This document shows, one piece after another, positions 56,803 to 64,000 of a stretch of DNA of 64,000 nt (positions within the stretch are counted from its first letter, which is position 1; each line of letters begins with the position of its first letter). The DNA comes from an uncultured Clostridia bacterium (GTDB lineage: Bacteria; Bacillota; Limnochordia; Darwinibacteriales; DTU012): contig FIZJ01000011.1 in NCBI GenBank assembly GCA_900019385.1, positions 68,006 to 132,005 on the forward strand, in the 5' to 3' direction. The notes under the pieces are model-generated. The model did not search any database. It was not told where the DNA came from and worked only from the letters and a program-made list of their open reading frames with translations. The translations under genes were made by a program, and so were the position numbers.

Positions 56803-57849
56803 GTGAGACAGTTGATTAGAGCGGGTATTGTCGGAGCGTCGGGATATACGGGCGGTGAGCTGATCAGGCTGCTTCACGCCCATCCTGAGGTGGAGTTGAC
56901 TGCTATTTCCTCCCGCACCTTCAGCGGCAAACAAGCCGGCGAGGTGTTCGGTTCACTAACGGGGTCGGGCTATAAGTTCGAGGATCTTTCCCCAGAGGAG
57001 ATTGTCGCCAGGACGGACGTGATCTTTGTGGCGGCGCCCCACGGAGTGGCCATGGAGTATGCGCCGATAGCCTATGCGGCAGGCAAGAAAATGATCGATT
57101 TGGGCCCGGACTTCCGGTTCAGGGACGCGTCCCTGTATGAGCAGTGGTACAAGATTCCCCACAGCTGCCCCCAGCTTTTGGCCGGAGCTGTGTACGGGCT
57201 GCCGGAGATTCACCGGCACGAGATAGCCGATGCCAAGATTATCGGCAACCCTGGCTGTTACCCTACCAGCATCATTCTGGCGCTGGCACCTCTTTTTGAA
57301 GCGGGCGCGGTGGCGGACAGCTTTGTGATCGCCGATTCCAAGTCCGGTATCAGCGGAGCCGGTAGAAAGGCGGATCCCGCCTACAGCTTTTGTGAACTTA
57401 CAGGTGAAGTGCGGCCGTATGGGGTTTTGCAGCACAGGCATGTGCCCGAGATCGAACAGGAACTGTCGCTTTTGGCCGGTGCCCCGGTCAAAGCCTTGTT
57501 CACGCCTCATCTTGTCCCCGTGATCCGGGGGATCGTCAGCACCATCTACGCCTGGATCAAGCCCGGCTACTCGGAGGAGTTGATCCGCGGCCTGTATGAG
57601 GAGCGGTACAAGGATGAGCCGTTCATCATGCTGCTGGAACCAGGCCTCCACCCCGGCACCAAAGCTGTGGCCGGATCCAACCACTGCCACATATCGGTCG
57701 ACTTCGATCCGGCCACCTCGACGGCAGTCATTGTTTCCGCCATAGACAATCTGGGGAAGGGAGCGGCATCCCAGGCGGTCCAGTGCATGAACATCATGTT
57801 CGGGCTTGATGAGACCGCGGGGATCTCCGGGTATCCACCCTTCCCGTAA
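56803..57849 (+). CDS. argC: N-acetyl-gamma-glutamyl-phosphate reductase
   Basis: The 348-residue NADPH enzyme catalyses the third arginine step. The nucleotide-binding start is IRAGIVGASGYTGGELIRLL, and the catalytic Cys lies in IGNPGCYPTSIILAL near 145. PHLVPVIRGI and SNHCHISVDFD also fit. GTG 56803 is preceded by AGGAGG at 56788-56793. TTG 56812, with GGGAG upstream, is an equally plausible start. The upstream in-frame extension covers the promoter and is not coding. It heads argC-argJ-argB-argD-carA-carB. Confidence 0.95.
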   Translation: MRQLIRAGIVGASGYTGGELIRLLHAHPEVELTAISSRTFSGKQAGEVFGSLTGSGYKFEDLSPEEIVARTDVIFVAAPHGVAMEYAPIAYAAGKKMIDLGPDFRFRDASLYEQWYKIPHSCPQLLAGAVYGLPEIHRHEIADAKIIGNPGCYPTSIILALAPLFEAGAVADSFVIADSKSGISGAGRKADPAYSFCELTGEVRPYGVLQHRHVPEIEQELSLLAGAPVKALFTPHLVPVIRGIVSTIYAWIKPGYSEELIRGLYEERYKDEPFIMLLEPGLHPGTKAVAGSNHCHISVDFDPATSTAVIVSAIDNLGKGAASQAVQCMNIMFGLDETAGISGYPPFP

Positions 57850-57885
57850 GACTACTGCCTAGGATCCACGACAGGAGGTATTCAT

Positions 57886-59106
57886 TTGAAACGCGATGTC
57901 ATTGTGCTTAAACAAATACCAAAAGGCATAACCGCAGCCAAGGGGTTTCGGGCGGCGGGGCTGCACTGCGGCGTCAAGCGCACCAAAAAAGACATGGCGC
58001 TGGTGGTGTCGGAAATCCCGGGGAGCGCCGCGGGTGTCTTCACTCAAAACCGAGTCAAGGGCGCCCCAGTAATCGTCTGTCAGGAGCGGGTGAAAGGAGG
58101 CAGCCTCCAGGCGATTCTGGTCGTAAGCGGCAATGCCAATGCCTGCACCGGCAAAAAGGGGCTGGAGAACGCCTATGAGCTGACCCGGATGACAGCCCGA
58201 GGCCTCGGCATCCCAGAAGAGGTGGTGGCCGCGTCCTGCACCGGGGTGATCGGTGTGCAGCTGCCCATGGATGTCATCGCCTCCGGAATCCACCAGATCG
58301 CCGCCGCTGTGTCGGAAGACGGTCATGATGATGCGGCGGAAGCGATCATGACCACAGACACCATCACCAAGCAGATTGCCTTCGAGGTGGAGATCGGCGG
58401 CTGCACGGTGAGAATCGGGGGGATGGCCAAGGGTTCGGGCATGATCCATCCCAATATGGCCACCATGCTGGCCTTTATCACTACGGACGCGGCGATCAGC
58501 CCGCCGGTGCTCCAGGTTGCCCTGTCAGCTGCCGTCGACAAATCATTCAACATGATTTCAGTCGACGGTGACACCAGCACCAACGACAGTGTCCTGGTGA
58601 TCGCCAACGGCATGTCCGGCTGCCCCGAGATCACCCTGGACACGCCGGAATTCGAGGCTTTCAGCGCTGCCCTGGACGCAGTGTGCGTCGAGCTTGCCAA
58701 AATGATCGTCAGAGACGGCGAAGGCGCCTCCAAACTGATTGAGGTCAACGTCACCGGCGCCCGGACAGATCAAGATGCCGCAGTTGTGGCCAAGGCAATC
58801 GCCGCGTCGAATCTGGTCAAAACAGCGGTGTTTGGCGAGGATGCGAACTGGGGGCGGATTGTCTGCGCCGCCGGCTACTCAGGCGCCGAGATCGATCCTG
58901 ACTGCATCAGTGTGAAAATCGGCAGCATCAAGATGTGCGAGAACGGCGAGGCCCTGGCGTTTGATGAAGCGCTGGCCAAAGAGATCCTGAGAGAGCAGGA
59001 TGTCGTGATCCAAGTGGACCTGCATCTCGGTGAAGGCAGGGCGCGGGTGTGGACCTGCGATTTGACATATGACTATGTAAAGATCAATGCCAGTTACCGT
59101 TCGTGA
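57886..59106 (+). CDS. argJ: Glutamate N-acetyltransferase / amino-acid acetyltransferase ArgJ
   Basis: This 406-residue enzyme recycles the acetyl group between acetylornithine and glutamate and may also use acetyl-CoA. It self-cleaves before the Thr in MATMLAFITTDAA near 195, giving two chains. GVFTQNRVKGAPV, GNANACTGKKG and GMIHPNMATM are typical. TTG 57886 follows AGGAGG. The distinction between mono- and bifunctional forms cannot be made from sequence. No separate argA was seen. Confidence 0.96.
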   Translation: MKRDVIVLKQIPKGITAAKGFRAAGLHCGVKRTKKDMALVVSEIPGSAAGVFTQNRVKGAPVIVCQERVKGGSLQAILVVSGNANACTGKKGLENAYELTRMTARGLGIPEEVVAASCTGVIGVQLPMDVIASGIHQIAAAVSEDGHDDAAEAIMTTDTITKQIAFEVEIGGCTVRIGGMAKGSGMIHPNMATMLAFITTDAAISPPVLQVALSAAVDKSFNMISVDGDTSTNDSVLVIANGMSGCPEITLDTPEFEAFSAALDAVCVELAKMIVRDGEGASKLIEVNVTGARTDQDAAVVAKAIAASNLVKTAVFGEDANWGRIVCAAGYSGAEIDPDCISVKIGSIKMCENGEALAFDEALAKEILREQDVVIQVDLHLGEGRARVWTCDLTYDYVKINASYRS

Positions 59107-59163
59107 GGGCCCAAATAGAGCTCTGGCGGCAGAAGAAAGCGGCAGGATGGGAGATGAGTGAAG

Positions 59164-60078
59164 ATGACGCGCATGGGTGAAGCCATGAATTCGGTGATCG
59201 CTAAGGCAGAGGTCTTGGTGGAAGCTCTGCCGTACATGCGGACTTTTGTAGGGAAGACATTCGTGATCAAGTACGGCGGCAGCGCCATGGAGGATGAGGC
59301 GCTCAAGCGATCGATCTGCCTTGATCTTGTCCTCCTCAAGTACATCGGGATTCATCCGGTGATCGTCCACGGCGGTGGGCCGGAGATCACCCGGTTCATG
59401 CAGAAACTCGGCAAGCAGCCGACATTTGTCAACGGGCTCAGGGTGACGGACGCAGAGACCATGGAGATCGCGCAGATGGTCCTCGCCGGCAAGGTGAACA
59501 AAGAGATCGTGACGCTGCTGAACCAGCACGGCGGGAAAGCGGTAGGGCTTACTGGCAAAGACGGAGATATGATCATCGCCCGGAAGCGTCCGGCGGAAGT
59601 CTGTGTCGATCCCGGCACCGGTGAGCCCGTGACAGTGGATCTCGGCTATGTGGGTGACATCGACCGGGTGGAAACCTCGCTTGTGGCCACCCTCAGCAGC
59701 GAAGGGTACATCCCTGTGCTGGCTTCGATCGCGGTGGGCTACGACGGTGAGAGCTACAACATCAATGCGGACTATGTGGCCAGCGAAGTGGCCCAGGCCT
59801 TGAAGGCGGAAAAGTTAATCGTCCTTACCGATGTGGAGGGAATCCTCGAAGACCCGAAGCGCGAAGACTCGATCATCTCGTCCCTGACTGTGGAGAAAGC
59901 AAGGCAGATGGTTGCGTCCGGCCAGATCGACGGAGGGATGATTCCCAAGGTGGAAGCGTGCATCCGCGCTGTCGAGGGCGGCGTGACCAGGACCCACATC
60001 ATTGACGGCAAGCTTCTACATTCGATGCTTCTGGAGATCTTCACCGACGAAGGCATCGGCACCATGGTGATCCCATAA
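59164..60078 (+). CDS. argB: Acetylglutamate kinase
   Basis: The 304-residue kinase phosphorylates N-acetylglutamate. Motifs are FVIKYGGSAMEDE, IGIHPVIVHGGGPEI, FVNGLRVTDAETMEIAQMVLAGKVNKEI and INADYVASEVAQALKAEKLIVLTDVEGI. The N-terminal helix that begins near residue 5 is typical of arginine-inhibited hexameric forms. ATG 59164 is used. GTG 59158 and ATG 59173 are alternatives. Confidence 0.96.
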   Translation: MTRMGEAMNSVIAKAEVLVEALPYMRTFVGKTFVIKYGGSAMEDEALKRSICLDLVLLKYIGIHPVIVHGGGPEITRFMQKLGKQPTFVNGLRVTDAETMEIAQMVLAGKVNKEIVTLLNQHGGKAVGLTGKDGDMIIARKRPAEVCVDPGTGEPVTVDLGYVGDIDRVETSLVATLSSEGYIPVLASIAVGYDGESYNINADYVASEVAQALKAEKLIVLTDVEGILEDPKREDSIISSLTVEKARQMVASGQIDGGMIPKVEACIRAVEGGVTRTHIIDGKLLHSMLLEIFTDEGIGTMVIP

Positions 60079-60113
60079 AGCCTTAAGGCTGCCGCAAGCA
60101 GGGAGGTTTACTT

Positions 60114-61313
60114 ATGCAAACCGGCGAGATTATCGCTATGACTGACAAATATGTGATGAACACCTACTCAAGGATTCCCATCGCTCCGGTGACGGGCGCG
60201 GGAGCGCGGCTGTACGATGCCGACGGGAAAGAATACCTGGATTTCACAGCCGGGATCGCTGTCAATTCCACCGGCCACTGCCATCCCAAGGTGGTGGAGG
60301 CGATCTGCCGGCAGGCTGCGGAACTGCTGCACGTTTCCAACCTTTACCACATCCAGCGGCAGGCGGAGCTTGCCCGGGTGCTGGCCGAGGCGTCCGGCCT
60401 CGACAAGGCCTTCTTCTGCAACAGCGGAGCGGAAGCCAACGAAGCGGCGATCAAACTCGCCCGGCGGTACTCTCGAGTAAGCGGGCGTTCTGAGGCATAT
60501 GAGATTATCACCGCCTCCGGTTCGTTTCACGGCCGGACGCTTGGAGCGCTGACCGCAACCGGGCAGGCCAAATACCACGAAGGGTTCGAGCCGCTTGTCC
60601 CCGGGTTCGCCTATGTGCCTTTCAACGATTTGGCAGCCCTCGAGGCGGCGGTGACTGAAAAGACTTGCGCTGTGATGCTGGAACTGATCCAAGGCGAGGG
60701 CGGCGTCCATCCCATCGATCCCGAATATCTGGCGGGACTGAGCCGCCTGTGTAAAGAGGCCGGGATCTTAATCATCATCGACGAAGTCCAAACAGGAATC
60801 GGCCGGACGGGAACTCTGTTCGCCTTCCAACAGTATCCAGGCTTCAAACCGGATATTGTCACGCTGGCTAAAGGCTTGGCAAGCGGTGTTCCTATCGGCG
60901 CGGTCCTGGCGACGGCGGAGGCCGCCAAAGGCTTTGCCCCCGGCAAACACGCCTCTACTTTTGGCGGAAATCCCCTGGCCTGCGCAGCGGCTTTGGCAAC
61001 CCTGGATGTGATCGTGAACGACGGGATTCTGTGCAATGTCCGGGAAGTCGGTGCATACATGCAGCAAAGGCTGGAGGAGCTGCAAGCGGCTTCAGGTTTG
61101 ATCGCGGAGGTCCGCGGCTGTGGTTTGATGTTGGGGATTGAACTGAAGGAAGCCAAAGGAGCGGCTGTGGTGGGGGCCTGCCGTGATCGGGGGCTGCTGA
61201 TCAACTGTGTAGGTGATAAGACCCTGCGGTTTGTGCCGCCGCTCATTATCCAGAAATCCGACGTGGACGAGGCAGTGCAGATTCTCGCCAGTGTCCTTTT
61301 GGAGGCGCTTTAG
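60114..61313 (+). CDS. argD: Acetylornithine aminotransferase
   Basis: This 399-residue PLP enzyme of class III begins DKYVMNTYSRIPIAPVTGAG. It contains FCNSGAEANEAAIKLARRY, the cofactor pocket IIIDEVQTGIGRTGTLFA, and the PLP lysine in TLAKGLASGVPIGAV near 254. Position between argB and carA and the N-terminal pattern support ArgD over ornithine aminotransferase, though the two share a fold. Confidence 0.95.
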   Translation: MQTGEIIAMTDKYVMNTYSRIPIAPVTGAGARLYDADGKEYLDFTAGIAVNSTGHCHPKVVEAICRQAAELLHVSNLYHIQRQAELARVLAEASGLDKAFFCNSGAEANEAAIKLARRYSRVSGRSEAYEIITASGSFHGRTLGALTATGQAKYHEGFEPLVPGFAYVPFNDLAALEAAVTEKTCAVMLELIQGEGGVHPIDPEYLAGLSRLCKEAGILIIIDEVQTGIGRTGTLFAFQQYPGFKPDIVTLAKGLASGVPIGAVLATAEAAKGFAPGKHASTFGGNPLACAAALATLDVIVNDGILCNVREVGAYMQQRLEELQAASGLIAEVRGCGLMLGIELKEAKGAAVVGACRDRGLLINCVGDKTLRFVPPLIIQKSDVDEAVQILASVLLEAL

Positions 61314-61327
61314 AGGGAGGCAAGTGT

Positions 61328-62425
61328 GTGAAAGCGTGGCTTGTGCTTGAGGATGGAACCGTCTATCAGGGAGATGCCTTGGGGGCGACAGGGATTAAAT
61401 CCGGAGAGGTCGTTTTCACCACCGGAATGACCGGTTACCAAGAGACTTTGACTGATCCGACTTTTGTCGGTCAGATCGTTGTGATGACATATCCCCTGAT
61501 CGGCAACTGTGGGACCAATGCCGACGATATGGAGGCAGGGAAGCCTTTTCTTCACGGCCTTGTGGTCCGGGAAGCAAGCAGATGGCCCAGCAATTGGCGG
61601 AGCCAGGAAGATTTGAACAGCATGCTCACCCGCTGCGGTGTCATCGGCATAGAAGGCATTGATACCCGCTCTCTTACCCGAAAGCTTCGTTCCCAAGGAA
61701 CGCTGAAAGGTGTGATCTGCTCGCCGCCCGAGGGATCCAAGAATGTCCCAACCACGGCTGAACTCACTGCCATGGCCAGACAGTGCCCGCATGTGGACCG
61801 AGCGAGCCTGATCAAGCAGGTGACCACTGCGCAGCCGTACCAGATCGGCTGCGGCAGCGTACGGGTAACCGTAATCGACTATGGAGTCAAACAGAGCATC
61901 CTCAAATGCCTGGTGGATAAAGGCTGCCTCGTCACCGTCGTGCCCGCCACCGCTTCAGTGCAAGAAATCCTGGCAACAGAGCCCCACGGCATTCTTCTGT
62001 CCAACGGGCCCGGCGACCCGCGTGACGCCGGTTTCGCCGCAGATACGGTGAAGAAGCTCATTGGTCTTAAACCCCTTTTTGGCATCTGTCTGGGGCACCA
62101 GCTGCTGAGCTTGGCTTTGGGAGCGGATGTTTTTAAGCTCAAGTTCGGCCACAGGGGCGGGAATCACCCGGTGAAAGATCTCAGGACTGGAAGAGTCCTC
62201 ATCACATCACAAAACCACGGCTATGCGGTGGATGCCCAGTCGATCGATCCCCGCGCAGCCTATGTGACTCATGTCAGCCTGAATGACGGGACGGTTGAGG
62301 GGCTGCGGCACCGTTCGCTCCCGATCGCCTCAATCCAGTACCATCCTGAAGCGTCGCCGGGGCCTCATGACACAAGGTTTATCTTTGATGAGTTCATGGC
62401 TGCCATTGTCCAGTCTGCGTCTTAG
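61328..62425 (+). CDS. carA: Carbamoyl-phosphate synthase small (glutaminase) subunit
   Basis: This 365-residue class I glutaminase feeds ammonia to CarB. The N-terminal domain contains DPTFVGQIVVMTYPLIGNCG. The glutaminase part has the nucleophile Cys in PLFGICLGHQLLSLALG near 254 and the His-Glu pair in QYHPEASPGPHD. It is intact, in contrast to the guaA glutaminase domain earlier in the window. GTG 61328 follows GGGAGG. Location with arg genes indicates the arginine-linked copy. Confidence 0.97.
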   Translation: MKAWLVLEDGTVYQGDALGATGIKSGEVVFTTGMTGYQETLTDPTFVGQIVVMTYPLIGNCGTNADDMEAGKPFLHGLVVREASRWPSNWRSQEDLNSMLTRCGVIGIEGIDTRSLTRKLRSQGTLKGVICSPPEGSKNVPTTAELTAMARQCPHVDRASLIKQVTTAQPYQIGCGSVRVTVIDYGVKQSILKCLVDKGCLVTVVPATASVQEILATEPHGILLSNGPGDPRDAGFAADTVKKLIGLKPLFGICLGHQLLSLALGADVFKLKFGHRGGNHPVKDLRTGRVLITSQNHGYAVDAQSIDPRAAYVTHVSLNDGTVEGLRHRSLPIASIQYHPEASPGPHDTRFIFDEFMAAIVQSAS

Positions 62426-62440
62426 GAGGAGTGACGAGCT

Positions 62441-64000
62441 TTGCCGCTGAAGCGTGGCATCAATACAGTGATGGTAATAGGATCCGGGCCGATCATTATC
62501 GGTCAGGCAGCCGAGTTTGATTATGCCGGGACTCAGGCTTGCCGCGCATTGCGAGAGGAAGGGATCAAGGTAGTCTTGGTGAACAGCAATCCGGCGACCA
62601 TTATGACTGATCCCAACCTGGCCGACCGAGTGTATCTTGAGCCGCTGACTGCGGAGATTGTGGCCCGGATCATCGAACGGGAGAGGCCAGACGGCCTGCT
62701 GCCCACCCTCGGCGGCCAGACAGGGTTGAACCTTGCCGTTGAGCTGGCTGAAGCGGGAATACTGGATCAGTACGGAGTGACGCTTCTGGGCACTCCGCTG
62801 GAAGCGATCCGCAAGGCCGAGGACCGGGAACTGTTTAGGGCAACCATGCAGGAGATCGGCGAGCCAGTCCCAGAGAGCACAATTGCCCACAACCTGCAGG
62901 AGGCTCTGCAGTTTGCCCGCGCTATCGGATATCCGGTGATTGTGCGGCCGGCCTACACCCTCGGCGGGACAGGAGGAGGCATTGCCGAAAACGAGGAACA
63001 GCTGGTGGATATCGCGATCCGGGGTTTGAAAAACAGCCGCATCCATCAGATTCTGCTGGAACGGAGTGTGGCAGGCTGGAAAGAGATCGAATATGAAGTG
63101 ATGCGGGATGGGGCCGGTAACTGTATCTCAATCTGCAGCATGGAAAACATGGATCCGATCGGTATCCATACCGGTGACAGCATCGTGGTGGCTCCGACCC
63201 AGACCTTGACGGACAAGGAACACCAACTGCTGCGGGGCGCCGCTTTCAAGATCATCAAAGCTTTGGGCATCGAGGGCGGCTGCAATGTTCAATTCGCCCT
63301 GAACCCCAACAGCCTCGATTACTATGTGATAGAAGTCAATCCGCGTGTGAGCCGGAGCAGCGCGCTGGCGTCCAAGGCCACGGGGTACCCGATTGCTCGA
63401 GTGGCGGCGAAGATTGCCGTCGGCATGCACTTGGATGAAATCGTCAATTCGGTGACCGGAGAGACGCTGGCCTGCTTAGAACCGGCACTCGACTATGTAG
63501 TGACCAAAATACCGCGCTGGCCGTTCGACAAGTTCAACTCCGCCGATCGGGCGCTTGGCACTCAGATGAAGGCCACCGGCGAGGTCATGGCTATTGACCG
63601 TACATTCGAAGGCAGCCTCCTGAAGGCGGTGCGGTCGCTGGAGACCGGTATTGACTGCCTTACCCTCAAAGGGATCGAAACATGGTCAGACGCGCAGCTG
63701 ATGTCCAGGCTGCGCAAGGCGGATGATCAGCGGCTTTTCTGCATTGCGGAATGTCTGCGCCGGGGATACTCCGCGGCTGACGTAGCCAGAGAATCCCAGG
63801 TCGACCGCTGGTTCATTCAGCGGATCCAGAGCATTGTCGAGCTGGAGGCGGCTTTGGCGGAGCGGTTCAGGCAAAGGCCTTTACAGCTGCCTCTGGATGC
63901 GGAAACCATGGAATTGGTCCGCCTGGCCAAGGCCAAAGGGATTGCCGATGCCCACATCGCCCGCATGGCCGGCCTTTCTGAGCTTGAGTTCCGTTCGCTC
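62441..64000 (+). CDS. carB: Carbamoyl-phosphate synthase large subunit, 5' part
   Basis: The frame starts at TTG 62441 after AGGAGGAGTGA and stays open to the window edge, giving 520 of about 1070 residues. The N-terminal ATP-grasp domain is visible: [73 protein letters not shown], and [22 protein letters not shown]. The start of the oligomerisation domain is also present. It would use ammonia from CarA plus bicarbonate and two ATP. The rest lies outside the window. Confidence 0.97.
   Translation, partial: MPLKRGINTVMVIGSGPIIIGQAAEFDYAGTQACRALREEGIKVVLVNSNPATIMTDPNLADRVYLEPLTAEIVARIIERERPDGLLPTLGGQTGLNLAVELAEAGILDQYGVTLLGTPLEAIRKAEDRELFRATMQEIGEPVPESTIAHNLQEALQFARAIGYPVIVRPAYTLGGTGGGIAENEEQLVDIAIRGLKNSRIHQILLERSVAGWKEIEYEVMRDGAGNCISICSMENMDPIGIHTGDSIVVAPTQTLTDKEHQLLRGAAFKIIKALGIEGGCNVQFALNPNSLDYYVIEVNPRVSRSSALASKATGYPIARVAAKIAVGMHLDEIVNSVTGETLACLEPALDYVVTKIPRWPFDKFNSADRALGTQMKATGEVMAIDRTFEGSLLKAVRSLETGIDCLTLKGIETWSDAQLMSRLRKADDQRLFCIAECLRRGYSAADVARESQVDRWFIQRIQSIVELEAALAERFRQRPLQLPLDAETMELVRLAKAKGIADAHIARMAGLSELEFRSL

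Overview
The window is a dense, mostly plus-strand chromosomal segment from a moderately GC-rich bacterium of the Bacillota (Firmicutes). The evidence for that placement is a CsrA/FliW/DUF6470 flagellar cluster, a CIRCE-controlled groESL, DinR-type LexA boxes, a CsaB/TagA/DUF5693 cell-wall cluster, a MinJ-like PDZ protein, short HisG plus HisZ, a SleB/CwlJ hydrolase and an NdoAI/NdoA (MazEF) pair. Two genes encode exported proteins with beta-barrel features and a C-terminal Phe. That points to a two-membrane (diderm) Firmicute such as a member of or near the Limnochordia. The lineage name is inference.

Layout. 1-5374: late flagellar genes (flgN end, flgK, flgL, DUF6470, fliW, csrA, flaG, fliS, a FlgN/FliT-like chaperone). 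5400-11200: csp, hpf, an unrecognised nucleotidyltransferase-like gene, secA, and prfB with its programmed +1 frameshift. 11213-16282: envelope genes (DUF2993, DUF5693, csaB, tagA, yitT family). 16313-21917: a divisome-like cluster comprising an FtsX-like domain fused to an EnvC-like M23 protein, a ctpA-type protease, a MinJ-like PDZ protein and a divergent polysaccharide deacetylase. 21860-29166: ppa (minus) and a LexA-controlled uvrB-uvrA-uvrC run. 29221-31859 (minus): subtilase lipoprotein and small outer-membrane protein. 31963-34765: a three-gene SHOCT-like operon and a Cof phosphatase. 34766-36643: a structured leader and a large outer-membrane protein. 37035-39746: sugar-ABC ATPase, XRE-TPR regulator (minus), mazEF. 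39793-44184: two amide hydrolases, then tsaE-tsaB-rimI-tsaD. 44292-46384: groESL. 46473-53505: hpt-guaA-hisZGDBA-hisIE. 53556-54365 (minus): SleB-like lipoprotein. 54471-56600: pcrA. 56733-64000: argCJBD-carA-carB, with carB cut by the window end.

Most of the window is core housekeeping. No tRNA, rRNA, CRISPR array, insertion sequence or prophage was seen. The unusual points are: (1) the FtsX-like/EnvC-like fusion; (2) one rare 16-bp palindrome both downstream of the fusion gene's promoter and in the leader of the large outer-membrane protein, suggesting a shared envelope regulator; (3) the long, hairpin-rich leader of that outer-membrane protein gene; (4) a GMP synthetase that has lost the catalytic half of its glutaminase domain; (5) a histidine operon without hisH, hisF or hisC; (6) an operon in which three adjacent proteins share the same SHOCT-like helical hairpin. 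Start codons were chosen from ribosome-binding sites and family N-termini. Promoters, operators and terminators are read by eye.
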